In this document: positions 8,492 to 17,754 of the stretch, one piece after another
Layout: each line of letters begins with the position of its first letter
Numbering within the stretch: position 1 is the stretch's first letter
NCBI RefSeq assembly: GCF_000341735.1
Contig: NZ_KB455575.1
Location: 2,195,801-2,259,800, forward strand
Direction: 5' to 3'
Source of the DNA: Methylotuvimicrobium buryatense 5G
GTDB taxonomy: Bacteria > Pseudomonadota > Gammaproteobacteria > Methylococcales > Methylomonadaceae
DNA length: 64,000 bases
Position numbers and translations under genes: made by a program
The notes under the pieces: generated by a model
Told to the model about the DNA's origin: nothing
The model's input: the letters and a program-made list of their open reading frames with translations, nothing else
Database searches by the model: none

Positions 8492-9709
8492 CTAAATCGA
8501 CTCACCCTTTGCCAATTTGGGCAACCTACCATCCAATCCCATCGCGGCTCGCATAACTTTTTTCTTGACCGGCACGACACGCTCGGCCAAACCCAAACCC
8601 AAATTGCGCAAAATCCTAACCGGCATGATCTCGTTGCTGAAAACCCGGTAAAAAACATCCATGACCGTCATCATTCTTAGATTGTCTGCACGCCTTGACT
8701 TTTCATAACGCTTCAATTCGGCAATATCGCCAATATCCCGACCCGATCGATGAGCATTGACCAACACCTCAGCCAACACCGCCGCATCGAGCAAACCGAT
8801 ATTGACGCCTTGACCGGCCAATGGATTAATCATATGCGCAGCATCACCAACCAAAGCGATGCCGGGCCTCACATAACTCTGAGCGTGCTGCCGTTTCAAC
8901 GGAAACGAAGCGGTACCCAAAACAGTATTGATTCTGCCAAGACAATCCGGAAACGCCTCGGTCAATTCGTTCAGCAATTGCTCGCAGGGCAAGGATTTTA
9001 ATCGCTTGATTTCACCAGGAGAGTTATACCAAACCAGCGACCCGTATCGACCGGTTAACGGCAAAAAAGCCTGTGGACCGCTCGGCACGAATCGCTGCCA
9101 AGTAATATCCTGCTGGGGATAATCGGTTGCCACATAGATCACCAGCGCATGTTGTTTATAATCCCAACCGGTCACCCCAATCCCGGATACCTGTCGAACT
9201 TTGGAATTCCCGCCGTCGGCGCCGACTAAAACATTCGCCGTCAAAACCGTACCGTCATCCAGCTCAACCACCGAACGATGGCCTTCGTCATCCAAGCCAT
9301 AATCGATGCGCTTAATACTAGCCGGACAAAATAAACTGACGTTATCAAATTCCTGCAAACGCTCCAACAAGGCCAATTGGGTTACCCGATTTTCGACGAT
9401 ATACCCCAACTCGTTGTAATCAATGTCGTCACTGCAAAATTCGGTATCGCCGACGGTTTCCCATACTCGCATACGCCGGAAAGGGCAATAACGGCGATTC
9501 AAAACACCCTGCCACGCGCCGACCGCCTCCAAAATATGCCGCGAAGCGATACTCAACGCGGAAACCCTGAGATCATGGGACTGGTCTGAAGTAAACTCAT
9601 TGGGGAATACATGCTCGATTACGGCGACCTTAAGACCGCTTCCGCCTAACCCGCAGGCCACTGCGGCCCCAACCATTCCCCCACCGACCACTACAACATC
9701 AAAATTCAT
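8492..9709 (-). CDS. ubiF: UbiH/UbiF-family FAD-dependent ubiquinone hydroxylase
   Basis: These flavoprotein monooxygenases hydroxylate the ring of ubiquinone precursors on the inner face of the membrane. The 405-residue protein has the N-terminal FAD Rossmann motif VVGGGMVGAA (residues 7-16), the VGADGGNSKVRQ motif in the middle, and the second FAD motif GDAAHMINPLAGQGVN (about 285-300). Segments such as RISA-like RVSALSIAS, LGYIVEN and SLVWYNSP resemble E. coli UbiF (C6 hydroxylase) more than UbiH or UbiI. The exact ring position is inference, as paralogues interchange roles between species. It is monocistronic here, convergent with the copper oxidase. Confidence 0.85.
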   Translation of the reverse strand: MNFDVVVVGGGMVGAAVACGLGGSGLKVAVIEHVFPNEFTSDQSHDLRVSALSIASRHILEAVGAWQGVLNRRYCPFRRMRVWETVGDTEFCSDDIDYNELGYIVENRVTQLALLERLQEFDNVSLFCPASIKRIDYGLDDEGHRSVVELDDGTVLTANVLVGADGGNSKVRQVSGIGVTGWDYKQHALVIYVATDYPQQDITWQRFVPSGPQAFLPLTGRYGSLVWYNSPGEIKRLKSLPCEQLLNELTEAFPDCLGRINTVLGTASFPLKRQHAQSYVRPGIALVGDAAHMINPLAGQGVNIGLLDAAVLAEVLVNAHRSGRDIGDIAELKRYEKSRRADNLRMMTVMDVFYRVFSNEIMPVRILRNLGLGLAERVVPVKKKVMRAAMGLDGRLPKLAKGESI

Positions 9710-9826
9710 TTTCTTATTTGGAACCCGTAGTTAACTATTTTCTAATATACCTATCGCACTTCAAATTTCGGCGATAATTAAGGATTTCGTGATAAATAAC
9801 GTCCTGGAACTATCAGCTTTGTCGAG

Positions 9827-9945
9827 GGTTCGGTAACTCGCTTGACAGGGCACCGTGAACCCAGCACCTAAATAAGCCATGATTTTGAATCATTGCCAAT
9901 GACCTATGGAATTTAGGTGCTGGGCCTTTGACGGGCACCTAAATA
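9827..9945. repeat. Composite palindromic repeat upstream of gltB
   Basis: Two repeat families are fused here. At 9827-9849 lies one arm of the TTGACAGG-ended hairpin element, very close to the left arm at 27151-27173, with no matching right arm nearby. It runs into a separate inverted repeat: CCCAGCACCTAAAT (9860-9873) paired perfectly with ATTTAGGTGCTGGG (9911-9924), loop 37. A relative of this second repeat lies at 17609-17669. The remainder of the 9710-10175 gap is AT-rich and presumably contains the gltB promoter, but no box is convincing. Confidence 0.65.
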
Positions 9946-10175
9946 TATCGCGAAACCCCAACAATTGATTAAGACTATAACAATTTGCATCTAAATGACT
10001 TAAAATGCGACTCATGATATCATTTGCAGGTTTCTCTGAACGCAATTGCCTGCATTACTTATCGCATCGCCAATGCAAACCGCTCTTTTTGAAAAGTTTG
10101 ACTTTAGCATGCATTGCGAGAAAAACGAACTACTAACGCTGTTGATCGCAGCATGACTGGAACGGGCTGGATATA

Positions 10176-13100
10176 ATGACTGAAATTTCCCGAATAAACC
10201 TCAAAGAACCTTTGCTTTACGACGCCGATCTTTCCCAAGATAGCTGCGGCGTGGGTTTTATTACTCATAAACAAAGCAAACAGACTCACGAGCTACTTGT
10301 CAAGGCGCATGAAGCACTATGCACGATTCCGCACCGCGGCGGCATGAGCGCAGAAGGCATCGGCGACGGAGCCGGGGTGAATGTCGACCTATCATTGAAG
10401 TTTTTTCGAAAAATCACCGGAAACAGTAACCTGCAACTCGGAGAATTTGGCGTCGCCAACTTTTTCTTTCCGGAAGATCACGAGCGTTACGATAGTTTCG
10501 CGATCGAATTGATCGAAAAACATCTAACTCGATTCGGCCTGCCGGTCATTACTTGGCGAAACATCCCGGTAGACAGCCAAGTCATCAACGAAGCATCCAG
10601 AAAAGCGCAACTACCGATCAAGCAAGTAATTTTCGGGCGCCCGGAAGCTTTAAAGACAGCGACTCATAGCGAATTCGAACAACTGATTCAAAGCGCATTG
10701 CTGGATATCGAAGCCGATGGCTTTACCCGCGACGAATTAACCGGTTTCTACCCGCTATCGATGAGCTCGAGAACCCAGGTTTACAAAGGCCGACTGAATT
10801 CTTTCGAAGTAATACCGTATTTTATCGACCTCTACGACGAAGATCATGAAATACACACCCTATTCTTCCATACTCGATTCTCGACCAATACCGCTCCGGC
10901 AACGATGATGGCGCAACCGTTCCGCTACATGGCGCATAACGGCGAGTTAAACACCGACAAAAAAAACCGACTCAGTGAAAATGCGATCGCGCGCCTACAC
11001 AACAAACATATCGTTTTCCCGTGCGGACAATCAGACTCGGGCCGCCTCGATCAAACACTGACTCGCCGAATCAATGAAGACGAACTCGATGTCGTCACGG
11101 CCGTGCTGGCGATGATGCCGCCTGCCTGGGAAAACGACACGACCCTGTCTCCTAAAGTTCGTGCGATGCTCGAGTATTTCAGTCTTTATGAAGAAAAAAA
11201 TGACGGCCCCGCCGCCCTGATTTTCTGTGACGGCATACGCGTCGGCGCGCGTCTAGATCGTTTGGGGCTCAGACCTTTGCGCTCGGTTGAAACCGAAACC
11301 TATCTAGCCGTTATGTCGGAAGCCGGCCAAATCGACTTTCCGCCCAAAGACGTTATCAAACGTGGCCGTATCGAAGCCGGGGGCATGGTTTATTTCGACC
11401 ACAGCACCGGACAGATTTATAACAGCCATCAAGTCTTGGAAACACTCGCCGGACAGAAAGACTATGAAGCGATGCTCCGCGAACGCAGCCTGCATATCGG
11501 CGAACTGCCAAACGTCTCCTTCGATGAATTAACCCCGGTCAACAGCCAATTCAACATCGATCAACAACACACGGCTTATTCGCTAAATCAGGAAAGCTTT
11601 AAATTCCTGCTTGATCCGATGTTGAGTACCGGTCTTGAAAAAGTTTCCGCAATGGGCTACGGAATTGCTCCGAATGCGCTTTCCGATGCCGAAGGCGGCA
11701 TGTCCCGTTATTTCAGCCAGCGCTTCGCCCAAGTCACCAACCCGCCGCTCGATTCACTCCGTGAAAGCGACGGTATGACCTTGCGCGTAGCGCTCGGCGC
11801 CAAACCGACCTTTTCAGAGGGCAACAGCAAGCAATTAGTCATCGACTCGCCAATTCTGCAAAGAACGCATTTGGAACAAATCCGCAGGCAATCCAGTGTC
11901 AAGACCATCACATTGGACATGCTATTCACGCCGGACTTCGAAAACCCCAAAAATAACGAAGACCTTCTCGAGTCGGCGGTACGCGCCGTTTGTCAACAAA
12001 TCGAACAAGCAGCCCGCGACAACACCGGCATCATCATTCTCAGCGACACCGGTATCGGCCGCGATAAGGCGGCGATTCCCGCCCTGCTGATGGTTGCCGC
12101 GGCGAATCAACACTTGGTCAAACAGGGACTGCGCTTCCACTCGTCACTAATTGCCGAAACAGGACAAGTCGCCAGCGCTCACGACATTGCAACAATACTC
12201 GGCTTCGGCGCTTCAGCAGTCTGCCCAATCAGCGCCTACAATCGTGTCATCAGCCAATTCACGCCCGATAAACAACAAAAAGCCCTGGATAATTTTAAAA
12301 AAGCGGCTGAAAAATCGCTGATGAAAACCATGGGCAAGTTCGGGCTCTGCACCGTGGAAAGCTATATAGGCGGCGAATTTTTCGAATCGAATTATTTGGA
12401 CACCAACGAGCCGCGCCTGCAACCGTATTTCCCGAATATCAACGCGCCGGTCGGTGGCGTGCGGTATGCCGACATTGCGAAAAGCGCGGCCGAATGGCAT
12501 CGCAAAGCATTAAGTATCAAGGACGAAAAAGATATTCCTTTCATCGGTTTGTTCAAGGAACGGCAAGACGGCGCAGGCCATAGCTTCGGCAACCTTGCGG
12601 TCCGGGAATATATCAACATGACCGACGAGCCGATCTTGTATATTCCTCAGGACAAATCGCCGGAAGCCAGCGATACCGCTTATTTCGATTTCGGTTATGA
12701 AAAACGCACGCCCGAACAAATCGATAATTTCGGCATAACACCGGCTTATCGCAGTTTTGCCAAAAACCTATATCAAGAGCGCGACAATCGCCCGGCCGCA
12801 TTACGGGATATCATTGACCTACCGGCCGATATCAGCCAAGCGCAAAGCACGGCCGATTTCGACCGTATTTTGGGTAAGCAAAGCTTGCTCGGAAACAACA
12901 ATTACATGATTCACGGCATCGCGGTTGAACGAATCGACGGGGTTAATTATTCAATAACCTTGCCTGAAAACAACAACGAAACGCGGCTGACAGCTCTTGC
13001 CGAACATTTCAAAAACCGTTTCGGCGATAGCGCCGCAACGATCAGCGTTACTAACAATGCCTGTGCAATCAAGCTCTCAGATAGCGACAATCCTTTCGGG

Positions 13101-15659
13101 CAATATTTGGCCAATATAAAAACGGCCCGTTCTCCGATAACATTGGCCGACGTTCAACCAGCTCATCAAATCACCGCCCGGCTCGCTTCGGGAGCGATGA
13201 GTCACGGTGCTCTGATCGCCGAAGCACACGAGGCTGTAGCGCAAGGCACCAACATTGCCGGCGCTCTCAGCAACTCCGGTGAAGGCGGCGAACACTCGAG
13301 CCGTTTCAACACGCTACGTTCGAGTAAAATCAAACAATTTGCATCGGGCCGCTTCGGCGTCTGGGCAGGTTATCTGGCCGATCCGAATATCGAAGAGATA
13401 GAAATTAAAATAGCGCAAGGGGCTAAACCCGGCGAAGGCGGTCAGCTGCCGGCACCCAAAGTGTCTGTCGAAATCGCGGCATTGCGCGGCGGCACGCCGC
13501 AAGTCGAGTTGGTCAGCCCGCCTCCGCATCACGACACCTATTCGATCGAAGACCTCGGTCAATTGATTCACGATGCCAAGGCGGCCCGCGTTCGCGTCGT
13601 CGTCAAACTCGTTTCGTCCGAAGGCATCGGAACAATTGCAGTTGGTGTCGCGAAAGCAGGCGCCGATGTCATCAATGTGGCCGGCAACACCGGCGGCACG
13701 GGAGCGGCTGCCGTCACGAGCCTGAAAAACACCGGTCGTTCTGCTGAAATCGGCATCGCCGAAGTCCATCAAGCCCTCGCCTTAAACGGCTTAAGGGACA
13801 AAGTCATCTTACGCTGCAGCGCCGCGCATCAAAGCGGACTCGATGTCGTCAAATCTGCGATATTGGGCGGCGATTCCTTCGAATTCGGCACGACGGCTTT
13901 GATGATGCTGCGCTGCGTAATGGCCAAAAACTGCAACATAAAGTGTCCAGCCGGCTTGACCACGACGCATGAGGAGTTTAAGGGCGATCCGAGAGTACTG
14001 GCGCAATATTTCATGAATCTCGCGCATGAAGTCCGCGAAATTCTGGCGGTACTGGGCTATCACAGCCTTAGCGAAATTCGCGGCCAAACCGATTTATTGC
14101 ATTTAATCAATCACCCGTCTATTGTCGGACAGCTCGATTTCACAAAACTACTGACCCAAGTGCCGGTCGTCAAAGTCGAAAAACCGATTTATCTCGAAGC
14201 GAACTTCAGCATCGACGACAAAATCATCGAGCAAGTTAAATCGTCGGTGATTTTAGGCAATCAGACGCAAATCGTTATAGAAGGAGATGACTTCAAACTC
14301 AGTAATCGCAATAAAACGGTCGGAGGCCAGACTGCAATCGATATCGAACGCATACTCGCTTACGATTTAAACGAAGAACAAGTCGCTCGTTCGAAAACGA
14401 TTTATACCAACCAACACGGACGGCGATATCTTGCGCCAGACTCGGTCGTTGTAAAAACGACCGGCTCGGCCGGGCAAAGTTATGCCGCCTTCATGAATGA
14501 CGGCATGCGCATGGAACATACCGGCACCTGTAACGACGGCGTCGGCAAATCGGCATGCGGCGGCACCTTAATCGTTGAATCTCCAGGCGGCGGGATCAAA
14601 ACTCCCGGTAATAACGTACTGATCGGTAACTTTGCGCTGTTCGGCGCGACCGGCGGCAAAGCCTTTATCAACGGCGAGGCCGGCGACCGTTTCGCAGTGC
14701 GAAATTCCGGCGCGATGGCAGTCGTCGAAGGCGTCGGCGATTTCGCCTGCGAATACATGACCAACGGTGCGGTACTGAATCTCGGCCACTTCGGCAAGGG
14801 CTTCTGTAACGGCATGTCCGGCGGTAATGCCTATCAATACGACCCTGAAAACCTGTTACCGAGGCTTTACGACAAGACTTCGGTCGAACTACACGACCTA
14901 GCCGAAGACACCGATAGAGCACGGGCGCATGAACAATTCATATTGTCCATGCTGGAACAACACGCCGATTATGCGAACTCCAGCAAGGCCAAAAATATTC
15001 TGAAAAATTGGAAAACCGAACGCAAACATTTCAAATTCACGATTCCGCTATGGTTATATAGAACACAGACAGCCGAGTTTTTAAGCCAAACCATGGATCG
15101 CAAAGCGATGATCGAAGAATTGGCGGTCTCCTACGCAACACGCCAAATCGAACAAATGAAATCGGCTTATCGGACAAAACAGCCATTATTCGGCGGCGCG
15201 ATTCCCGGTTACGGCGAAACCGACACCAACTTGACCTTTAGTCTGGTTAACAGTTACGCGGTCATTGATAAGGCATTCCGGATAGCCGGCGAGCAATTGA
15301 ACTTCAAGTCCGCCACGCCGACACAAGAAGCCTTGGAAAAAGCGGCTTGGAAATTAATTGAGTCCCGTCCGCGTAAAATTCAGGATGCGTTGGTTAAAGA
15401 GACTCGCGAAGCTTACAGTAATTACAGCGACGATCAACTGAGCTGGCTGTTGGCAAGCAAGCGCCTTACCGATTATAAAACCGCCTTGGCCAATCGTGAT
15501 GTACAAAGCATCTACTCGATCGGCTCGACCGCTTGGATCATTGAGCAGGACACTATCAACCGCGATGCCTTGGCCGGCATTCCTGGTGTCGAACAATATC
15601 TTGCGGGACTGGTCGGTTCCAATATTATTCAGGAAATGATGGCTCCGGCTTCGGCATAA
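10176..15659 (+). CDS. gltB: Glutamate synthase large-subunit-like protein, long variant
   Basis: GltB makes two glutamates from glutamine and 2-oxoglutarate. The 1827-residue product has the class II amidotransferase domain with the nucleophile Cys24 in DSCGVGF after a short propeptide, the central domain, the FMN domain (NSGEGGE, AQGAKPGEGGQLP, GNTGGTGAA), an Fe-S motif, and the C-terminal beta-helix (GIKTPGNN to EYMTNGAVLNLG). It is about 300 residues longer than ordinary GltB: roughly 100 extra residues before the FMN domain (about 910-1000) and about 200 after the beta-helix. The cluster motif reads C-x5-C-x3-C, not the usual C-x5-C-x4-C. No gltD is adjacent; a diflavin reductase gene follows. 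The true electron donor is unknown. Confidence 0.85.
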   Translation: MTEISRINLKEPLLYDADLSQDSCGVGFITHKQSKQTHELLVKAHEALCTIPHRGGMSAEGIGDGAGVNVDLSLKFFRKITGNSNLQLGEFGVANFFFPEDHERYDSFAIELIEKHLTRFGLPVITWRNIPVDSQVINEASRKAQLPIKQVIFGRPEALKTATHSEFEQLIQSALLDIEADGFTRDELTGFYPLSMSSRTQVYKGRLNSFEVIPYFIDLYDEDHEIHTLFFHTRFSTNTAPATMMAQPFRYMAHNGELNTDKKNRLSENAIARLHNKHIVFPCGQSDSGRLDQTLTRRINEDELDVVTAVLAMMPPAWENDTTLSPKVRAMLEYFSLYEEKNDGPAALIFCDGIRVGARLDRLGLRPLRSVETETYLAVMSEAGQIDFPPKDVIKRGRIEAGGMVYFDHSTGQIYNSHQVLETLAGQKDYEAMLRERSLHIGELPNVSFDELTPVNSQFNIDQQHTAYSLNQESFKFLLDPMLSTGLEKVSAMGYGIAPNALSDAEGGMSRYFSQRFAQVTNPPLDSLRESDGMTLRVALGAKPTFSEGNSKQLVIDSPILQRTHLEQIRRQSSVKTITLDMLFTPDFENPKNNEDLLESAVRAVCQQIEQAARDNTGIIILSDTGIGRDKAAIPALLMVAAANQHLVKQGLRFHSSLIAETGQVASAHDIATILGFGASAVCPISAYNRVISQFTPDKQQKALDNFKKAAEKSLMKTMGKFGLCTVESYIGGEFFESNYLDTNEPRLQPYFPNINAPVGGVRYADIAKSAAEWHRKALSIKDEKDIPFIGLFKERQDGAGHSFGNLAVREYINMTDEPILYIPQDKSPEASDTAYFDFGYEKRTPEQIDNFGITPAYRSFAKNLYQERDNRPAALRDIIDLPADISQAQSTADFDRILGKQSLLGNNNYMIHGIAVERIDGVNYSITLPENNNETRLTALAEHFKNRFGDSAATISVTNNACAIKLSDSDNPFGQYLANIKTARSPITLADVQPAHQITARLASGAMSHGALIAEAHEAVAQGTNIAGALSNSGEGGEHSSRFNTLRSSKIKQFASGRFGVWAGYLADPNIEEIEIKIAQGAKPGEGGQLPAPKVSVEIAALRGGTPQVELVSPPPHHDTYSIEDLGQLIHDAKAARVRVVVKLVSSEGIGTIAVGVAKAGADVINVAGNTGGTGAAAVTSLKNTGRSAEIGIAEVHQALALNGLRDKVILRCSAAHQSGLDVVKSAILGGDSFEFGTTALMMLRCVMAKNCNIKCPAGLTTTHEEFKGDPRVLAQYFMNLAHEVREILAVLGYHSLSEIRGQTDLLHLINHPSIVGQLDFTKLLTQVPVVKVEKPIYLEANFSIDDKIIEQVKSSVILGNQTQIVIEGDDFKLSNRNKTVGGQTAIDIERILAYDLNEEQVARSKTIYTNQHGRRYLAPDSVVVKTTGSAGQSYAAFMNDGMRMEHTGTCNDGVGKSACGGTLIVESPGGGIKTPGNNVLIGNFALFGATGGKAFINGEAGDRFAVRNSGAMAVVEGVGDFACEYMTNGAVLNLGHFGKGFCNGMSGGNAYQYDPENLLPRLYDKTSVELHDLAEDTDRARAHEQFILSMLEQHADYANSSKAKNILKNWKTERKHFKFTIPLWLYRTQTAEFLSQTMDRKAMIEELAVSYATRQIEQMKSAYRTKQPLFGGAIPGYGETDTNLTFSLVNSYAVIDKAFRIAGEQLNFKSATPTQEALEKAAWKLIESRPRKIQDALVKETREAYSNYSDDQLSWLLASKRLTDYKTALANRDVQSIYSIGSTAWIIEQDTINRDALAGIPGVEQYLAGLVGSNIIQEMMAPASA

Positions 15660-15680
15660 TTCAATCGCACTTTTTACCAG

Positions 15681-15719
15681 TACCGGCATAACCTGTGAGA
15701 AATCACGGGCATGCCGGTA
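15681..15719 (+). terminator. Strong hairpin between gltB and cysJ
   Basis: Outer arms TACCGGCAT (15681-15689) and ATGCCGGTA (15711-15719) and inner arms CCTGTGA/TCACGGG (15692-15698, 15703-15709, one G-T pair) form a near-continuous stem with a GAAA loop. No T run follows, so it may attenuate transcription or protect the gltB mRNA end instead of terminating. Confidence 0.5.
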
Positions 15720-15745
15720 TTACGTTCATTAATTTGTAACTAAAC

Positions 15746-17491
15746 ATGATGAAAACACCTCATATTCCACTCGATGCACCTTACAGCGACAGTCAACGAG
15801 CCTGGCTCAGTGGCTTTTTCGCGGGCATGCATACGCAAATGATACAAAGCGCCGGCAGCAAGAGCCAGGCCGACGCTCGCATCATTCATATTCTTTACGG
15901 AACGCAAACCGGTAACTCCGAAGCCTTGGCAAACGATGCCGCCGCATCCGCAAAAGCCCACGGCTTAAAACCGATCGTCAAAAGCATGGACGAAGTCGAA
16001 TTGGATGCACTCGGCAAGATGGAATATCTCTTGATCATCACCAGCACTTACGGCGAAGGCGAAATGCCGGACAATGCGCAAATGCTTTGGGAAGCGATTT
16101 CGTCCGATGCGGCACCGTCGTTGCAGCACATGAAATATTCCGTACTGGCGCTCGGCGACACGAGTTACGATCAATTTTGCCAAGCCGGCATCGAATGGGA
16201 TCAACGGCTTGCCGAACTCGGCGCCGAACGTATTTATGACAGGATCGACTGCGACGTCGACTTCGAGGAACCGGCCGAATTGTGGATTTCAGAAGTGATC
16301 CCACATATGGCCGAGGGCGCCTCGACGACCATTATCGTCGACTCCGACGCAGCAATGGTCGAAGCGCCGAAATATAGCCGTAAAAACCCGTTCCCGGCCA
16401 AATTACTCGTCAATCGTCTGTTGACCGCCCCCGAATCATCGAAAGAAACACGACATTATGAAATCTCGATCGCCGGTTCAGACCTAAGCTACGAAGCCGG
16501 AGACGCGTTGTGCGTATTCCCGACCAATTGCCCGGAACTCGTCAAAAACATCCTACAAACAATCAACTGTTCAGGCGAAGAAGAAGTCCCGGTCGATGGC
16601 GAATTAATGCCGCTTAACGAAGCGCTACGCGTTCATTTCGAAATCAAATTGCCATCCAAGGAACTGATCGATGAAATCGCTCGCCGCTCCGGCGATCAGG
16701 AATTGAATACGTTGCTTGAAGAAAACGATAAGGAAAAATTGACGAATTATCTCTGGGGCCGCGATATTCTAGACTTGTTGTTGCAATCCCCGGACATGGA
16801 TATCTCTGCGGCCGAATTCATCGCCTTGCTGAAACCGCTACAACACCGTGCCTATTCGATATCGTCGAGCAGTAAAAAACACCCGGATGCCGTACATCTA
16901 ACCGTCGCCAGCGTCCGTTACCAAAGCCACGACCGCGAACACAAAGGCGTGTGTTCAACCTTCCTGGCCGATCTCGTCGATGAAACGACCGATGTCCGCT
17001 GTTTTTTCACGCCGAACAAGGTATTCCGAGTCCCGGAAGATAACAGCCTGCCGATGATCATGGTCGGCCCCGGCACCGGCGTCGCACCTTTCCGCGCATT
17101 CCTGCAGGAACGGGAAGTACGGCAAGCAACAGGTAAAAACTGGCTATTTTTCGGCGACCGTAATGCCGCGACAGACTTCATTTATCGAGAAGAACTCGAA
17201 GCAATGCAAGCCTCCGGTCTATTGACACGGCTCGACCTGGCATTTTCCAGGGATCAGCAGGAAAAAATTTACGTTCAAGACCGAATGCGCGAACACGGCG
17301 CGGAATTATTCGCTTGGCTCGAACAAGGCGGCTATTTCTTCGTCTGTGGCGATGCCTACCGCATGGCTAAGGATGTCGATAAAGCGTTACACGATGTGAT
17401 CGCCGAACAGGGAAAAATGACCGAACAGCAGGCAGTCGATTATGTCAATCAATTGAAAAAGGATAAGCGCTACGTTCGGGACGTTTATTAA
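15746..17491 (+). CDS. cysJ: Sulfite reductase flavoprotein alpha-type diflavin reductase
   Basis: CysJ passes electrons from NADPH through FAD and FMN to sulfite reductase haemoprotein CysI. This 581-residue protein has the flavodoxin domain with GTQTGNSEALA (about 53) and STYGEGEMPDN, the FAD domain with RAYSISSSSKKHP (about 370), the NADPH domain with GPGTGVAPFRAFLQER (about 444), and the typical CysJ C-terminus KRYVRDVY. An N-terminal SDSQRAWLSGFFAGM segment is also CysJ-like. No cysI lies next to it; instead it follows the long gltB gene by 86 bases on the same strand. It may serve sulfite reduction with a distant CysI, or feed the adjacent GltB-like protein, which is speculation. Confidence 0.9.
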   Translation: MMKTPHIPLDAPYSDSQRAWLSGFFAGMHTQMIQSAGSKSQADARIIHILYGTQTGNSEALANDAAASAKAHGLKPIVKSMDEVELDALGKMEYLLIITSTYGEGEMPDNAQMLWEAISSDAAPSLQHMKYSVLALGDTSYDQFCQAGIEWDQRLAELGAERIYDRIDCDVDFEEPAELWISEVIPHMAEGASTTIIVDSDAAMVEAPKYSRKNPFPAKLLVNRLLTAPESSKETRHYEISIAGSDLSYEAGDALCVFPTNCPELVKNILQTINCSGEEEVPVDGELMPLNEALRVHFEIKLPSKELIDEIARRSGDQELNTLLEENDKEKLTNYLWGRDILDLLLQSPDMDISAAEFIALLKPLQHRAYSISSSSKKHPDAVHLTVASVRYQSHDREHKGVCSTFLADLVDETTDVRCFFTPNKVFRVPEDNSLPMIMVGPGTGVAPFRAFLQEREVRQATGKNWLFFGDRNAATDFIYREELEAMQASGLLTRLDLAFSRDQQEKIYVQDRMREHGAELFAWLEQGGYFFVCGDAYRMAKDVDKALHDVIAEQGKMTEQQAVDYVNQLKKDKRYVRDVY

Positions 17492-17562
17492 TCCTGGTAC
17501 ACACGTAACCACTGTACACCAACGATTCCAAAGTCGAGGACTATTGATTGCCACACCCATCG

Positions 17563-17700
17563 GAGATCAAAATTCTGCGCAGGGGCGCTCGTCAAAGAAC
17601 GCCGCAAACCCAACACCTAAATTCCAGGCCAATCGGCTATTCAATTACTCAGATAATTTAGGCGCTGGGCTTTTAGAGCCTCCCCCGGTGCCGAATTTAG
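17563..17700. repeat. Composite palindromic repeat between cysJ and rapA
   Basis: The gap holds a repeat related to those at 9860-9924 and 57171-57285. CCCAACACCTAAATT (17609-17623) faces AATTTAGGCGCTGGG (17655-17669) as an imperfect inverted repeat. The flanks GATCAAAATTCTGCG (about 17566) and CCGGTGCCGAATTT (about 17685) resemble the arms of the element at 57171. It appears to be one element nested in another. No gene is supported in 17492-17754. Confidence 0.55.
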
Positions 17701-17754
17701 GTTTATCGCTCCCGATCGAAGCCTGCCTCAGGCTTCATCTAACAGGTTTGTTTC

